Of a DNA stretch of 64,000 bases, positions 46,689 through 55,389 are shown in pieces. The position numbers and the translations under genes were made by a program. The notes beneath the pieces were generated by a model. It was not told where the DNA came from, made no database searches, and saw nothing but the letters and a program-made list of their open reading frames with translations. Source of the stretch: JAAXVQ01 sp964604705 (GTDB taxonomy: Bacteria; Oederibacteriota; JAAXVQ01); assembly GCA_964604705.1 (NCBI GenBank), contig CAZSAP010000001.1, positions 186,001-250,000 on the forward strand, written 5' to 3'. Position 1 is the first letter of the stretch; each line of letters opens with the position of its first letter.

Positions 46689-46823
46689 GACCTAGTCCTT
46701 AATATTTTTCTATTGAGATTTTAGTGCTCAAATACCTCGTTTCAAAACACATCATTTACTCAAGCCTTTTCTAGTATCGTCACTATTCTTACCATTCAAA
46801 CCAGCAAAACCTATTGCTTCATT

Positions 46824-47714
46824 CTATTGAATTACTTGGATTTCCGGAATCATGACCAAATCATTTATGCTAAGTTGCTTTTGAATTTTCGAATTTAAAA
46901 AAACCTGTATCTTTTTGGGGGGTTCCACTTTCCCGTTTTCTCCCGCCATTGAACGTTGGACCATTTTACTAGTTTGAATGCCCACATCGTTAAAATCAGC
47001 AGAAAAAGCCAGCATCATTCCAGCTTTCACATGAAACACCGAGAGACCCACCACCGGAATATTCGTCTTAAGTGAATGGCGAATATGCAAATCCACCGAT
47101 ACCGGACTACTGACCGTTTTATCAAAAACCATCCAAATTAAATCTGTGGTTTCCGGACTAAACTTCGACAATGCCGAAGCGACCTCTTCTTGTTTTTCAA
47201 CGGCAATCGGCGAAAAAGTAAATTCATACCTGCCCGTAAGTGAACGCGCCTCTTCTATTTCCCTCTTTGAGAACGCCGGATTGTATATCACCCCTAACCG
47301 TTTTCGCTGTGGAAACATTTTGCGCAACCGACTTAATTGATCATTAACGCTCAGCTTAATAATCACCCCAGAATTTTTATGTTTTAAAACATCTATCGGA
47401 TCCAAAACCATAGTGTAGACCAATGGAATTTCCGGAGCTAAGGAATCCGCAACTGACCCGGCTTCTGTTCCAACGGTAATCAACGCCGAAGTAGTAGCGG
47501 TGGTAAGGCCTTTAACCAGCTGGTTGCCTTTTTCAATATCACCTTCCATATTCAAAACATCAATTTCAAATTTCCCGGCTTGCTGAATTCCTTGCAATGC
47601 TTCAGAATAAGGACCCGCCGTCCGGCTTAAAAGTACTGTCACTTTTCCCGCGGATGCAAAAAGCGGAATGTTTAAAATAATAACAAAAAATATCCAGCTT
47701 AAAATTCGTTTCAC
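46824..47714 (-). CDS. Periplasmic ABC-type substrate-binding protein (PF04392-like), first copy
   Basis: A 296-residue protein. I start it at the GTG at 47714, seven bases after GAGAGG, rather than the ATG at 47729 that lies before this site. The signal peptide ends near LFASA. It is homologous to the copy at 44014 along its length (VTVLLSRTAGPYSEALQGI, LGVIYNPAFSKREI, GLSVFHVKAGMMLAFSADFNDVGIQ). It is the first gene of the four-gene sensory group and has a recognisable promoter. Confidence 0.85.
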   Translation of the reverse strand: MKRILSWIFFVIILNIPLFASAGKVTVLLSRTAGPYSEALQGIQQAGKFEIDVLNMEGDIEKGNQLVKGLTTATTSALITVGTEAGSVADSLAPEIPLVYTMVLDPIDVLKHKNSGVIIKLSVNDQLSRLRKMFPQRKRLGVIYNPAFSKREIEEARSLTGRYEFTFSPIAVEKQEEVASALSKFSPETTDLIWMVFDKTVSSPVSVDLHIRHSLKTNIPVVGLSVFHVKAGMMLAFSADFNDVGIQTSKMVQRSMAGENGKVEPPKKIQVFLNSKIQKQLSINDLVMIPEIQVIQ

Positions 47715-47747
47715 GGTTTTACCTCTCATTTCTTATATTGCCTAGTT

Positions 47748-47776
47748 ATTATAAAATATTTACCAACAAATTTAAA
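47748..47776 (-). promoter_or_regulatory. Sigma-70-type promoter of the sensory gene group
   Basis: On the minus strand TTTAAA (47771-47776) and a perfect TATAAT (47748-47753) are spaced by 17 bases, about 30 bases before the GTG start at 47714. Confidence 0.65.
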
Positions 47777-47795
47777 TAACTTCTATATATTTTCT

Positions 47796-48038
47796 TCAAT
47801 CATGAGCACAATTTCCACCACAACACCCCCCCGAACATCCGTCCGACGCACCTCTTGATTCACAACTCATCACGCTTTTCACAACACTCCCTTTGATGGA
47901 AATTCCCGGTGCTGTAAATATGCGCTGAGCGTTCGCCTTACACGCTGGGCAATTTTCTATATTACCGGCATGTTCCATCATTTTCTCAACCTCAAATTGT
48001 TGATTGCATGCATTACACCAATACAAATATCGCGCCAT
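47796..48038 (-). CDS. FmdB-family zinc-ribbon protein with Cys-rich tail
   Basis: An 80-residue protein. The ribbon is YWCNACNQQFEVE...NCPACKANAQRIF, the FmdB/CxxC_CxxC regulatory-protein pattern (name from a formamidase regulator; function generally unproven). The tail after residue 55 is Cys/Gly-rich (SCESRGASDGCSGGCCGGNC), possibly a second metal site. GAGGGGG precedes the ATG. Confidence 0.85.
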   Translation of the reverse strand: MARYLYWCNACNQQFEVEKMMEHAGNIENCPACKANAQRIFTAPGISIKGSVVKSVMSCESRGASDGCSGGCCGGNCAHD

Positions 48039-48094
48039 CTTAGTCCCCCTCTAAAAATCCAGCACTTCAGCACTTATTCATTTGCGTTATTTGA

Positions 48095-48769
48095 TTATTT
48101 TCCTTCAGAAGCAAATTGCATTAATTGTTCTCGTGCAAGGATCTTTATCGTCGATCCTTGATTTCGAATAAATTTTAATTGCGTTAGCTTTTTTAGGGCT
48201 CTGGATAATGTTTCAGGTGCGGTCCCCAAACGTTGTGCCAATTCAATCTTTTTTAATTCCAAATGCATCGTCGATTGCTCAGGAGTAGAACGCTCTAATA
48301 AATATCTTGCCAAACGAGTCGGGACATCTTGTAAAGACAATTCATCCACAACCCGAGCAAAATGATGTAAACGGCGAGCCATGACACTTAACATACCCAT
48401 CGCCAAACGTGGTTCCCAGGCCATCAACTTCATCAAACGTTCACGTCCAACCCAAAGAGTTCTAACAAACTCTTGCGCCATAGCGCTCGCGGGAAAAACG
48501 CCACCCGAAAACATGGCGGCTTCTCCCACGGTTTGCCCGGGACCAAAAACATTTAGTATTTGTTCTTTCCCACCCTGTGATAGCTTAAAGACTTTGACTT
48601 TACCGAGGGTTAAAATATATAAACCTTGCGCTTTATCACCTTCTTCAAAGAGCAGCTCGCCAGGGTTAAACTCTTCAAACACCGCAATGGTTGACATTTT
48701 CTTAATCTGAGGAATCGTTAAATCCATGCACAATGGGGTAGTTTGTAAAACACGAACTTTTTCATCCAT
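48095..48769 (-). CDS. Crp/Fnr-family transcription regulator
   Basis: A 224-residue protein from the ATG at 48769. A cyclic-nucleotide-type beta roll comes first (EFNPGELLFEEGDKAQGLYIL, GPGQTVGEAAMFSGG), then a dimer helix, then a winged helix. The recognition helix APETLSRALKKL has the E..SR signature of FNR-type readers of TTGAT half-sites. The N-terminus has a single Cys (PLCMDL), so an FNR [4Fe-4S] oxygen sensor is unlikely; a DNR-like or other ligand sensor fits better. It overlaps the upstream gene by eight bases. A matching box lies before hcp at 61429. Confidence 0.88.
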   Translation of the reverse strand: MDEKVRVLQTTPLCMDLTIPQIKKMSTIAVFEEFNPGELLFEEGDKAQGLYILTLGKVKVFKLSQGGKEQILNVFGPGQTVGEAAMFSGGVFPASAMAQEFVRTLWVGRERLMKLMAWEPRLAMGMLSVMARRLHHFARVVDELSLQDVPTRLARYLLERSTPEQSTMHLELKKIELAQRLGTAPETLSRALKKLTQLKFIRNQGSTIKILAREQLMQFASEGK

Positions 48770-49130
48770 GAAGGTCCGCCACATTCTCTGATTGCCCGTG
48801 TTTCCTCCAAAGCACAAAAAGCAAACCTATCACCAGCAACGGAGCGCCAAAGCCAAGTCTCAATCGCCATGCCGACGATAGATGAAACATAAGCATTGGG
48901 ATAGCTCCCATAAGCATCAAGCCTATACCGTACGGAAAGGGATATCTCCGTGCCATCAAGACTAAAAAAACAATTCCACCACCCGGCAACAACGTAACGA
49001 GGTATTGCCACCATGTTGCCGATTGCCCCAACATTAACAAAAAGCCTAAAAAAACCCAGAAACTACCAATAAAAATCCCTATCCCTGAGGTAATCAGAGA
49101 GGGCCAATGTACCTGTTTAGAGATCGGCAT
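48762..49130 (-). CDS. Small membrane protein of unknown function
   Basis: A 122-residue protein from the ATG at 49130, eight bases after GGAG. Four hydrophobic helices (TSGIGIFIGSFWVFLGFLLML, YLVTLLPGGGIVFLVLMA, GIGLMLMGAIPMLMF, GAPLLVIGLLFVLW) cover most of it. It starts two bases after the amidotransferase stop and its end overlaps the Crp/Fnr gene, so all three are probably co-transcribed. Confidence 0.7.
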   Translation of the reverse strand: MPISKQVHWPSLITSGIGIFIGSFWVFLGFLLMLGQSATWWQYLVTLLPGGGIVFLVLMARRYPFPYGIGLMLMGAIPMLMFHLSSAWRLRLGFGAPLLVIGLLFVLWRKHGQSENVADLHG

Positions 49131-49132
49131 AT

Positions 49133-49834
49133 TTATATCTCCGCTATCGAATCCCAAAAACGGCGTATGACTCGTCGACCATACAACGAAACCATTTGCC
49201 CATGGGTTTGAATTTGTTCCATTAATTTATTTTTTTGAATTCCGGCTCGTTGTAAATCACTCGAACCTTCATCTGCCCATTGCTGGACCAACTCCGGGGT
49301 CACTTCCAAATGAAACTGAAATCCCCAAGCATGATTAATTCTAAAGGCTTGCTGTGGATAGTTATGGCTGGTAGCCAAGGTTACCGCATTTTCCGGAAGA
49401 TCAAATCCCTGACTGTGCCACTGAAATACGGGTAAAGTCATAGGAAACCCTGTTAGCAATGTATCTTCCGCACCTATCGGAGTAAGCGTTACCTCCGAAT
49501 ATCCGATTTCCGGATGAGGGCCGTAGGTAACACGCGAACCTAATGCAGACGCTAGAAGTTGCGCACCTAAACAAACACCTAAAATATGAGTCTCATTAGC
49601 AAGAAGGATTTTCAGAAATTCAATCTCATCCTTGAGATAGGGGTAACGTTCAATTTGATCAACGTTCATAAAACCGCCCATTACAATCACAGCCAATGTC
49701 GATTTCGGATCTGGCAAGGGTTTACCTTTCCATAGTTCAACATATTCAAATGGAGCATGCCAGCGTTTCAATTCTTCTTCCCATATCCCTAAAGGTTCTG
49801 CGGCAACATGTTGAAGTACATAAATTTTCTTCAT
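49133..49834 (-). CDS. Class I glutamine amidotransferase-like protein
   Basis: A 233-residue protein of the GATase1 fold. The nucleophile Cys is in ILGVCLGAQLLA, and the His-Glu pair in FQFHLEVTPE, so the triad is complete. Such single-domain proteins resemble GMP-synthase amidotransferase subunits but often act on gamma-glutamyl compounds. The substrate is unknown. GGAGG lies nine bases before the ATG. Confidence 0.87.
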   Translation of the reverse strand: MKKIYVLQHVAAEPLGIWEEELKRWHAPFEYVELWKGKPLPDPKSTLAVIVMGGFMNVDQIERYPYLKDEIEFLKILLANETHILGVCLGAQLLASALGSRVTYGPHPEIGYSEVTLTPIGAEDTLLTGFPMTLPVFQWHSQGFDLPENAVTLATSHNYPQQAFRINHAWGFQFHLEVTPELVQQWADEGSSDLQRAGIQKNKLMEQIQTHGQMVSLYGRRVIRRFWDSIAEI

Positions 49835-49934
49835 GCAGTTTAGCCTCCCGCCATTGAAAACATTTGCACACCCAAAGAATCAAAGCATCTGTATTTTAGC
49901 ATGAGTTCTTTGCCATTCCAAGTAGCTAAACCGG

Positions 49935-50762
49935 TTACACAACCCCGTTTAGATCATTAAGCGCAAAATGAACAAAATAGCTGACCAACTTTGCACCTAC
50001 ACTTTCAACCAAAGCCTTGCCTTGTTCATTTTCTGAGCCAATAGCTAAAACTCCGGTCCTATTTTCAGCCATCTCTCGAGCCAATGCGTACGTTAAAATA
50101 TATTTGCCAATTCCTTGACCGCGATACTGAGAGGAGACTATCGGCCAAGCACTGAAGTAACGCCCACCCTGCGGCGCAATATAGCATACGGCCGCAAGGT
50201 CGCCACCTGTAACAGTCAGTCGATAATGACGCCACACCGAAAGACTCTTCATCAGCGAAGTTAAATCAGGAATACCGCCCTCTTCTGGAGGCACCGCCGC
50301 ATAGAGCGACGCCAACCGTTCGGCATCATCCAATGTGCTTTCCGACAACGTATAGCGATCATCTGAATGCCAAAGCGGTGCACGTTCAAATAAATAAAAC
50401 GGCGAGACCAATTGGTTCGTTACATGTAAATCCATCAACATCGGAAAAATCGGATCATCGGTTCTGCTCAAGAGACTTTTAGCACCAAACTTTTCAATGG
50501 TCTCGATAAGCATTTGTTTGGCAACGCGAGCCTGGTCGAGGGGTAAAAATATTTCAGGAATCACACTCCCCCAATCTGCTTTCCAAGTCTCGCGCGCATG
50601 AATAACATATCCAATGACGTGAGTATGACTTCTCAACTCGTAAGCCTGACCGTATCGACATAAGGCTTCATGAAATTCCGGAACCATCGGGACGCCTAAT
50701 TGATCACGATACCGTTTCCGCCACGACTCCAAAGCTTTCGAAGTCAAGGGAGTAAAGTCCAA
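49935..50762 (-). CDS. GNAT-family N-acetyltransferase
   Basis: A 275-residue protein. Its C-terminal GNAT domain has FSAWPIVSSQYRGQGIGKYIL (acetyl-CoA loop Q/R-x-x-G-x-G) and SENEQGKALVESVGA. The first 140 residues form a second domain that may be a degenerate acetyltransferase copy, as in the protein at 11560. A TTG start at 50762 follows GGAG by 10 bases; the upstream GyrI-like gene ends five bases before it. Confidence 0.82.
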   Translation of the reverse strand: MDFTPLTSKALESWRKRYRDQLGVPMVPEFHEALCRYGQAYELRSHTHVIGYVIHARETWKADWGSVIPEIFLPLDQARVAKQMLIETIEKFGAKSLLSRTDDPIFPMLMDLHVTNQLVSPFYLFERAPLWHSDDRYTLSESTLDDAERLASLYAAVPPEEGGIPDLTSLMKSLSVWRHYRLTVTGGDLAAVCYIAPQGGRYFSAWPIVSSQYRGQGIGKYILTYALAREMAENRTGVLAIGSENEQGKALVESVGAKLVSYFVHFALNDLNGVV

Positions 50763-50767
50763 GGATC

Positions 50768-51238
50768 TTATGCTCCGACTTTTTCGACAGGATATTGAAT
50801 TTCCACCATCACCTGTGATGACACTCCTGATTTACCAGGAATAACACTTTCCGAAAAATATTCATAAGCCGGCCCTGCAATGCGATACCCTTGGGATTGA
50901 ATCCATTGTGTCAATCGTTGATGTGTCTCGGGCAATGTTTCAAACGTCCCACGATGCAAATCACACGCCATCCAACCGGAAGAACGAGTAACGATGATGA
51001 CTTCACCATTCCCCAAAGCTTCACCCGCAAGTTCCAACCCAGCCGCCATATGCACTTTGGCCATATTGCGTTCACCCGGAATATCGTAAATAATTGCAAA
51101 ATGCTCTGGTTTGTACGACACATGGCGAAAATCCAAATAGGATTTCAATTGTTCAAATAGTTCATTTAATTGGAAATACGAACCTTTCTCTTCAATACAG
51201 GCAATTTTCGATGAATCAATTCGACGAATCTCGGGCAC
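50768..51238 (-). CDS. GyrI-like effector-binding domain protein
   Basis: A 156-residue protein. The start is a GTG at 51238, seven bases after AAGGAGG, inside a longer frame. The chain matches the GyrI/AraC effector-binding fold: ACIEEKGSYFQLNELFEQL, FAIIYDIPG, AGLELAGEALG, HRGTFETLPETHQRLTQW, EYFSE and a final VMVEIQYPVE. Such stand-alone domains bind hydrophobic or cationic small molecules. It is probably co-transcribed with the acetyltransferase downstream. Confidence 0.8.
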   Translation of the reverse strand: MPEIRRIDSSKIACIEEKGSYFQLNELFEQLKSYLDFRHVSYKPEHFAIIYDIPGERNMAKVHMAAGLELAGEALGNGEVIIVTRSSGWMACDLHRGTFETLPETHQRLTQWIQSQGYRIAGPAYEYFSESVIPGKSGVSSQVMVEIQYPVEKVGA

Positions 51239-51319
51239 GTGTCGTCCTCCTTCATGGTCGTCGGGACTTTTGTCCCAAACGTTCTTTATCCGAATCAATA
51301 GAATGCGTCACATCATTGA

Positions 51320-51997
51320 TTAACGACGACGCAAACTTTCTAACATCTGTTCAGCCAGGCGATGAGTAGCAGCTTGTTCAGGATCTGTGGTTTTTTCCAT
51401 AGCCATTTTCAAATAATTTGCAGCTTCAACTTTAGATTGACGCGCCATGGCCAAGCGCGCCAAATTAATGTATGTGGGACCGTAATCCGGATACAGTTCC
51501 ATGCTCTGGTGATACTCTTTTTCAGCACCTGCGTAATCTCCGGCCTGAGAGTAAATACTCCCCAAATAAAAATGAACCGCGGGTTCTTTGGGATCAAGCT
51601 TTTGAATTTTAGCAATCAATAATTTTGCTTGTTCAAAATCATCGGAGTCCACTGCTTTGAAAAAAGCTTGATACAAAGGCCATTTTTCTAAAAAAAGACG
51701 AAATGGTGTGGCTAAAGGATCTTTGGGCTTGAGCCGGACATACACATCCATAGCTTCCATACTTTCCTCAAAGTCATACATTCGACGTTTAGGATCAAAT
51801 GTTTCGCCCGATGATATTAAAACTGGCAATTCTTCAGGCAGATTAAAGAACCGCACTTTCCAGTGATTTATTTTAACCATGACAAGTCTGGGTTGCGAAA
51901 CCTTTATATTTTCCTGAGTTTCAGCGTTTGTAACCGTGGGCGTCATAAACCCAAAACTCATTCCAAGGATCAAACCGCCAAGCATCCAATGCCGCAT
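51320..51997 (-). CDS. Exported TPR-repeat protein
   Basis: A 225-residue protein from the ATG at 51997, with TAGGAGG five bases upstream. The signal peptide ends near TVTNA. After a strand-rich segment there are about three TPR units in the second half (AVHFYLGSIYSQAGDYAGAEKEY, GPTYINLARLAMARQSKVEAA). It is probably periplasmic. It follows the HAD gene by eight bases. Confidence 0.75.
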   Translation of the reverse strand: MRHWMLGGLILGMSFGFMTPTVTNAETQENIKVSQPRLVMVKINHWKVRFFNLPEELPVLISSGETFDPKRRMYDFEESMEAMDVYVRLKPKDPLATPFRLFLEKWPLYQAFFKAVDSDDFEQAKLLIAKIQKLDPKEPAVHFYLGSIYSQAGDYAGAEKEYHQSMELYPDYGPTYINLARLAMARQSKVEAANYLKMAMEKTTDPEQAATHRLAEQMLESLRRR

Positions 51998-52005
51998 AAT
52001 ACCTC

Positions 52006-52734
52006 CTAGCATAACTCAAGAATTGCAGCAAGCGAATCGGCTGTAGCCACATTCGAAACCGGGGTAAGGTTCCCCTCCCGACGGAGCCAAACTACATCCA
52101 GCCCAGCAGCACGCGCGCCTACTACATCATCATTCCAAGAATCGCCTATATAAAGAGTATCGGTAGCCGAAATACCTGACCGTGACACTGCGCATTTAAA
52201 AATATCCGGATCCGGTTTAGCAATCCCAACTTGAGTCGAATATAAAATAAAATGAAACCAATGAGTTAAATTCATTTCCCGACAAACGGAAAGCAGCCTT
52301 GAATCCCAGTTAGAAACAATACCCAAACAGACACCGCGGCGAGTGCATTCTGCCAAGACCCCATTCACTTCTGGAAACAATTGCCAGGCATAGGCATGCG
52401 CAAAAACGTCAAACACTTCATCAAAACAAGAATGAAATTCTTCAACCTTACCAAAACGGTCGAACACGCGTTTTACCAATGTTTTCCACCACGTTCGTTC
52501 AAGTTGATCCGTAATCAATGCACGAACGGGTGATTCTTCAGCCCACGTACGGTATAACTCTTTAAAAACGAGGTCCATTTCCTCAGGTGGAACATGGAGC
52601 CCATAGCGAGCTGCAACTTCCGAATAGCGTGCCCCTACCGATGGATACGGCGCTAAGAGCGTTTGACCTGCATCAAAAAAAACAGCTAAATAACGGTCCC
52701 TATGAAGTGTCCCTTTGGGTATGACCAGACCCAT
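52006..52734 (-). CDS. HAD-superfamily hydrolase (YjjG/HDHD3-like)
   Basis: A 242-residue protein with all HAD motifs: FFDAGQTLL (nucleophile Asp), GIVSNWDSRL, KPDPDIF (Lys) and YIGDSWNDDVVGARAAG. The Ala-Gly in DAGQT, where many relatives have xDG, occurs in the HDHD3-like group. It probably removes phosphate from a small metabolite. It is the first gene before the exported TPR gene. Confidence 0.85.
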   Translation of the reverse strand: MGLVIPKGTLHRDRYLAVFFDAGQTLLAPYPSVGARYSEVAARYGLHVPPEEMDLVFKELYRTWAEESPVRALITDQLERTWWKTLVKRVFDRFGKVEEFHSCFDEVFDVFAHAYAWQLFPEVNGVLAECTRRGVCLGIVSNWDSRLLSVCREMNLTHWFHFILYSTQVGIAKPDPDIFKCAVSRSGISATDTLYIGDSWNDDVVGARAAGLDVVWLRREGNLTPVSNVATADSLAAILELC

Positions 52735-52760
52735 ACATCCCCTTACTTTCGGATTGTTAT

Positions 52761-53300
52761 TTACAATGTTTGCAGTACCTGTTCATAAACAATAAAGGTT
52801 TCTCGCGTGAATAAGATAAAATCAACTCGTTCAAGATAGGATTCTTGTTCAAGATAACTTTTCACGGTTGTTAAAGCAATTTCCGCAGCCTCCGAAACCG
52901 GATAGCCAAAAGCACCGGTTGAAATCGAAGGAAAACTAACCGTTTTAATCGCCATATTATCTGCCATGAGTAGGCTTTCACGATACGCTGAAGCCAGCAC
53001 CCGAGCCTCGTTATGCGAGCCACCGCGCCAGATTGGGCCTACTGTATGAATTACATATTTCGCATGCAAGCGACCCGCATTGGTAACAACGGCTCGTCCT
53101 TGTTGCAGTTTCCCAACTTTATCGATAATGCGTTTGCAATCTTTAAGAATTGCAGGGCCCCCAGAATGATGAATGGCTCCATCAACTCCTCCGCCCCCCA
53201 TTAGCGATGGATTGGCAGCATTAACAATAGCGTCTGTGCGCGCCTTGGTAATATCGCCCAGTTCCAAGCGCACAATTGTTTTGCCAAATTGCTTATCCAT
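52761..53300 (-). CDS. Macro-domain protein (O-acetyl-ADP-ribose deacetylase-like)
   Basis: A 179-residue single macro domain with AIVNAANPSLMGGGGVDGAIH (ADP-ribose loop and catalytic Asn/Asp of MacroD type), YVIHTVGPIWRGG, and SISTGAFGYP (phosphate loop). It should remove ADP-ribose or hydrolyse O-acetyl-ADP-ribose. A DraG-like or sirtuin partner is not in the window. Confidence 0.92.
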   Translation of the reverse strand: MDKQFGKTIVRLELGDITKARTDAIVNAANPSLMGGGGVDGAIHHSGGPAILKDCKRIIDKVGKLQQGRAVVTNAGRLHAKYVIHTVGPIWRGGSHNEARVLASAYRESLLMADNMAIKTVSFPSISTGAFGYPVSEAAEIALTTVKSYLEQESYLERVDFILFTRETFIVYEQVLQTL

Positions 53301-53481
53301 AAACCGTCCCAGTATAGAATTAAATTATTATATCCGCATTCCATTTTCCTGACCAGTTTTTTCGAAAGAATACTCTAATAACGACAAGGTTTTTTCTATG
53401 TATGATCAAGATCGGTGGTTTGGCTTTAAACATCGAAACCATCAAAGCACATTTCGCACAGTTTTTTAACAAAATGTTATT

Positions 53482-54003
53482 TTACTGTTCAATTCCATTA
53501 CGTGCGGGTACACCTTTAGAATAATAATGCTTTATCGCTTTCATTTCTGTTACCAAGTCTGCTGCGCGACGCAATCCAGCCGTTGCCCCTCGGCCGGTCA
53601 ATACAAGTTCAACGGTTTGAGAACGATTGGCCATGGTTTCCAAAACATCGGATTCTTTTAGCAATCCAAGTTTTACTGCTACGCAAAGTTCATCGGCAAT
53701 AATGCAATCAAATTTTCGTGACAAAAGGCACTGCCTCAATCGCTTTAAACCACGCTCAGCTTGCTGACAGGCTTGCTTATTGGGACGACCGATAACCCAA
53801 CCAGATGTACCAAAACGATAAACCGTAACTTCCGGTAATCGTTTTAACGTTTTTATTTCCGAAGTAGCTCTTTGCTTCAAGAATTGAATGAAACAAACGT
53901 TTAGCCCCTCACCAACACAACGCATTAGCAAACCAAGGGCGGCAGTAGTTTTCCCTTTACCTTCACCAGTATAAATCTGAACATAACCGTGAGTTAATGA
54001 CAT
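53482..54003 (-). CDS. cobO: Cob(I)alamin adenosyltransferase, CobO/BtuR type
   Basis: A 173-residue protein with a P-loop VQIYTGEGKGKTTAALG, FIQFLKQ, CIIADELCVAVKLG and ELVLTGRGA, all family signatures. It transfers adenosyl from ATP to cobalamin, forming coenzyme B12. I chose the ATG at 54003 because it gives the usual family length; a longer frame begins at 54060, and a clear ribosome site is not seen for either. Confidence 0.92.
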   Translation of the reverse strand: MSLTHGYVQIYTGEGKGKTTAALGLLMRCVGEGLNVCFIQFLKQRATSEIKTLKRLPEVTVYRFGTSGWVIGRPNKQACQQAERGLKRLRQCLLSRKFDCIIADELCVAVKLGLLKESDVLETMANRSQTVELVLTGRGATAGLRRAADLVTEMKAIKHYYSKGVPARNGIEQ

Positions 54004-54072
54004 AATACGTAGAACCCTCACCTTCCCAACAATCGAATCCCCACACGTAAATAAACGCACATATGAACACCA

Positions 54073-55059
54073 TTATTTCGGATGTTTCATACCTTTTTCC
54101 CATCGAGCACGAGCACCGCGTACATCAACATGCACAAAATTTCCGTGACCACTGACGCCTTCATAAATACCCAAACCACCTATCAAGTCCTGATGACGTG
54201 CCGTACCATCCATACTTTCAACCATCTCCGCGATTATACTGACATCACTTTGAGTATATTTACCATCATGATTCAAATCCCCCATAATGCCAATCCCTTC
54301 TGGATCCACATAAACATCCGCAGCTTGTCCCCACATATGTGAACTGTATGAAGAAAACCCTTGTTGTTTATTATAAAACGGTGTGCGAAAACCACCGTTG
54401 ATACCCAATGTGCGACATCGATAACCTTGCGAATTGACACGTTCCAAGAGCGCCTCCAGCTTCACAATCAGGCGTTCATCAAGGACAAGATATTTAGGAA
54501 ATTCCGCTGGTTGCCGACAAACAAACTGCCCTAAAGTAAAGTGTGGACTCACTGGAAGATCCATTGCACTTGGCGTAACCTCAACAAACCCCCTTGGAGG
54601 GCTGTACTGAGTTCCCTGAATTTCACGCGACTCGGGATAAGTCCCGATTCTATAGCCATTTAGCTTCCCATGGTCAAGCTTTGAGTACGGAATCATAATA
54701 AAACAATTCAGCCGAATCTCTTGGCCAGAGGGTAGTTGATAAATATGTGCTGTAAAAAAGGCGCCTTCTTCGGGTACAGTCCAACGCCACTGCCGTCCAC
54801 CTCGTTCTTGGATAATACCACCGCTAACGTCTACTGAAAATTGACTATGCCAATTCGCATCCAACACTTCAATGTCAAGTGTTTCTCCAGGTAGCGCAAA
54901 AACCGCTTGCACATTATAGCCAAAAATCAAATCATTGCAGCGAACACTAAACGTTGCTTTGGCTGGTATATATTTAGCCGCACATGCAGCTAATCCTGAT
55001 GCAACAAAACTAATAAGACCTAGGATCAAACCAATAAAAATTCGTTTTTTACAAACCAA
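54073..55059 (-). CDS. M15-type peptidase lipoprotein with an EF-hand insertion
   Basis: A 328-residue protein with a TTG start. It has a lipobox (LAAC, Cys26), a beta-rich N-terminal domain to about 150, then a peptidase M15/DUF882-like domain. Likely zinc ligands are His241 and Asp248 (HMWGQAADVY) and His310 in FVHVDVRG. Between them is a perfect calcium-loop sequence, DLNHDGKYTQSD (261-272), of EF-hand/dockerin type. It should be a calcium-stabilised cell-wall D,D- or L,D-peptidase at the envelope; the calcium role is inferred. Confidence 0.82.
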   Translation of the reverse strand: MVCKKRIFIGLILGLISFVASGLAACAAKYIPAKATFSVRCNDLIFGYNVQAVFALPGETLDIEVLDANWHSQFSVDVSGGIIQERGGRQWRWTVPEEGAFFTAHIYQLPSGQEIRLNCFIMIPYSKLDHGKLNGYRIGTYPESREIQGTQYSPPRGFVEVTPSAMDLPVSPHFTLGQFVCRQPAEFPKYLVLDERLIVKLEALLERVNSQGYRCRTLGINGGFRTPFYNKQQGFSSYSSHMWGQAADVYVDPEGIGIMGDLNHDGKYTQSDVSIIAEMVESMDGTARHQDLIGGLGIYEGVSGHGNFVHVDVRGARARWEKGMKHPK

Positions 55060-55323
55060 GGGTACACTTCCAATTCATATTATAGAACAGTTTTATTCAC
55101 GACTCAGTTTTAGCATTATTTTTTTAAATGATAAAGCTTGTTTTCATATTACAATAGGAACAAACCAGGCGACGGTTTTTTGGCACTTCGGCTGGATTTT
55201 CGGCACTTAAATAAACATTGATAATAAAGGATATTCTTAAGTCATGGTAAAACGCCAAATAATATTTTGTTTTTTCGTTATCCGTTAATGCATAAAAAAG
55301 CATTTATTAAAGCGTTTTCTAAT
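55060..55323. other. Divergent intergenic region upstream of the sigma-54 promoter
   Basis: No gene seen. Around 55178-55208 GGCACTT occurs twice, about 20 bases apart. AATGCATAAAAAAGCATT (near 55287-55304) is a short inverted repeat about 30 bases upstream of the -24 element. Either could be an activator site, but neither matches a known consensus. Confidence 0.4.
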
Positions 55324-55339
55324 TGGCATGACCCTTGCA
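55324..55339 (+). promoter_or_regulatory. Sigma-54 (-24/-12) promoter
   Basis: TGGCATGACCCTTGCA matches the sigma-54 consensus TGGCAC-N5-TTGCW, with GG (55325-55326) and GC (55337-55338) at the exact 10-base separation. The start of transcription would be near 55350, about 40 bases before the ATG at 55390. Confidence 0.88.
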
Positions 55340-55389
55340 TTAAAATAGGCGGAACTTGTTTCCAATATACTTGAAAGGGGCGATACAGT

